The position numbers and the translations under genes are program-made. Of a DNA stretch of 64,000 bases, positions 63,441 through 64,000 are shown in pieces. Every line of letters begins with the position of its first letter. Position 1 is the first letter of the stretch. The notes under the pieces were generated by a model. The model worked only from the letters and a program-made list of their open reading frames with translations. It made no database searches and was not told the origin of the DNA. Where the stretch lies: assembly GCA_036381515.1 (NCBI GenBank), contig DASVCR010000085.1:1-64000 (forward strand), given 5' to 3'. This DNA comes from ZC4RG20 sp036381515 (GTDB lineage: Bacteria; Pseudomonadota; Gammaproteobacteria; Steroidobacterales; Rariloculaceae).

Positions 63441-64000
63441 TCATATCCGCGCGCGGCGGAGCCTCAGCGCATTCGCGATCACGCAGACCGAGCTCGCGCT
63501 CATCGCCGCCGCCGCGACGATCGGCGACAGCAGCACGCCGAACGCCGGGTAGAGCACGCCGGCCGCGATCGGCACGCCGATCGCGTTGTACACGAACGCG
63601 AAGAACAGGTTCTGACGGATGTTCCGCATCGCCGCGCGGCTCAGGCGCCTCGCTCGCGCGATCGCGCGCAGGTCCCCGCGCACGAGCGTCACGCCGGCGC
63701 TCTGCATCGCGACGTCCGTGCCCGTGCCCATCGCGATCCCGACGCGCGCGGCCGCGAGGGCCGGCGCGTCGTTGACGCCGTCACCGGCCATCGCGACGCT
63801 TCGCCCGTCGGCCTCGAGCCGCCGCACGACGTCGACCTTCCGCTCGGGCAGCACGCCCGCGATCACCTCGTCGATGCCGAGCCGCGCCGCGACGGCGCGC
63901 GCCGTCGTCTCGTTGTCGCCGGTCACCATGATCAGGCGGATGCCGTCCGCGCGGAGCGCGCGCACCGCGTCGGGCGTCGTCGCCTTGATCGGATCGGCGA
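63441..64000 (-). CDS. Copper-type P1B ATPase, C-terminal part only
   Basis: The frame is open to the window edge (ADPIKATTPDAV upstream of the first GTG), so the N-terminus lies outside. The part seen has TGDN, GDGVNDAPAL and the final helices FFAFVYNAIGVPIAAG and MSASSVCVIANALRL; YN and MSxSS are the helix 7-8 signature of Cu(+)-exporting CopA-type ATPases. It differs from the Zn/Cd-type ATPase at 30050. Confidence 0.9.
   Translation of the reverse strand, partial: ADPIKATTPDAVRALRADGIRLIMVTGDNETTARAVAARLGIDEVIAGVLPERKVDVVRRLEADGRSVAMAGDGVNDAPALAAARVGIAMGTGTDVAMQSAGVTLVRGDLRAIARARRLSRAAMRNIRQNLFFAFVYNAIGVPIAAGVLYPAFGVLLSPIVAAAAMSASSVCVIANALRLRRARI

Overview
The window is about 70% G+C, almost fully coding, and reads as a chromosomal segment of a Gammaproteobacterium. 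Supporting genes are a single-chain PurL with a fused glutaminase domain, a RimJ-type acetyltransferase, a DUF1820 protein, HisN, 1-Cys peroxiredoxin, SpeD/SpeE, a TagH-type FHA protein and a tRNA-Ser(CGA). Several gene sets (DUF1592/DUF1552 proteins, secreted ankyrin and FAH proteins) are typical of uncultured, environmental gammaproteobacterial lineages, so a Steroidobacterales- or Nevskiales-like organism is my inference, not a demonstrated placement. No integrase, phage gene, transposase, rRNA or CRISPR array is visible.

Layout. 1-1105: end of an ABC ATPase and a MerC-domain protein. 1221-6528: a tightly coupled run (SDR, two small glycosyltransferase-like proteins named in databases for arsenosugar clusters, TVP38 membrane protein, MerA-like flavoprotein, radical SAM enzyme). 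6657-8477: HipBA toxin-antitoxin with three matching operators. 8564-9361: HisN. 9438-19139 (minus): ten-gene envelope operon with redoxin, TPR proteins, ExbB, two ExbD and an AgmX/TonB-like protein. 19497-24628 (minus): purL, MBL hydrolase, DUF1820. 24866-28881: TagH/phosphatase/kinase trio without T6SS structural genes. 29182-32305: MerR regulator and Zn/Cd-type P-ATPase with a MerR-type promoter between them. 32476-41661: exported FAH protein, an alpha-solenoid repeat protein, D-2-hydroxyacid dehydrogenase, MFS, MarC, CrcB, tRNA-Ser, and a lipoprotein/membrane pair. 41969-48280 (minus): haem-containing DUF1592 protein, DUF1552 protein, MBL protein with altered ligands, exported ankyrin protein. 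48364-57382: RimJ, amphi-Trp, TrxR-like, speDE, MscS, BON, SSS symporter, DUF6763, peroxiredoxin, outer-membrane barrel. 57509-61196: DUF488, a c-haem protein and a phospholipase-D protein. 61240-62506: DAHP synthase behind an aromatic-codon leader peptide and attenuator. 62507-64000: repeat array, GNAT acetyltransferase, and the end of a Cu-type P-ATPase.

Two families of short repeats (core GTGTCTGACAC and core GGGTCAGAGCCC) sit at gene ends. In at least two places the repeat itself supplies the stop codon of the neighbouring gene.

The best candidates for little-described systems are the ten-gene ExbBD/TPR envelope operon, the DUF1592/DUF1552/MBL/ankyrin cluster, the T6SS-type phospho-signalling trio with a four-zinc-ribbon kinase, and the arsenosugar-like cluster built around a different radical SAM enzyme. 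The aromatic leader peptide before the DAHP synthase and the HipB operator set are the clearest regulatory findings.
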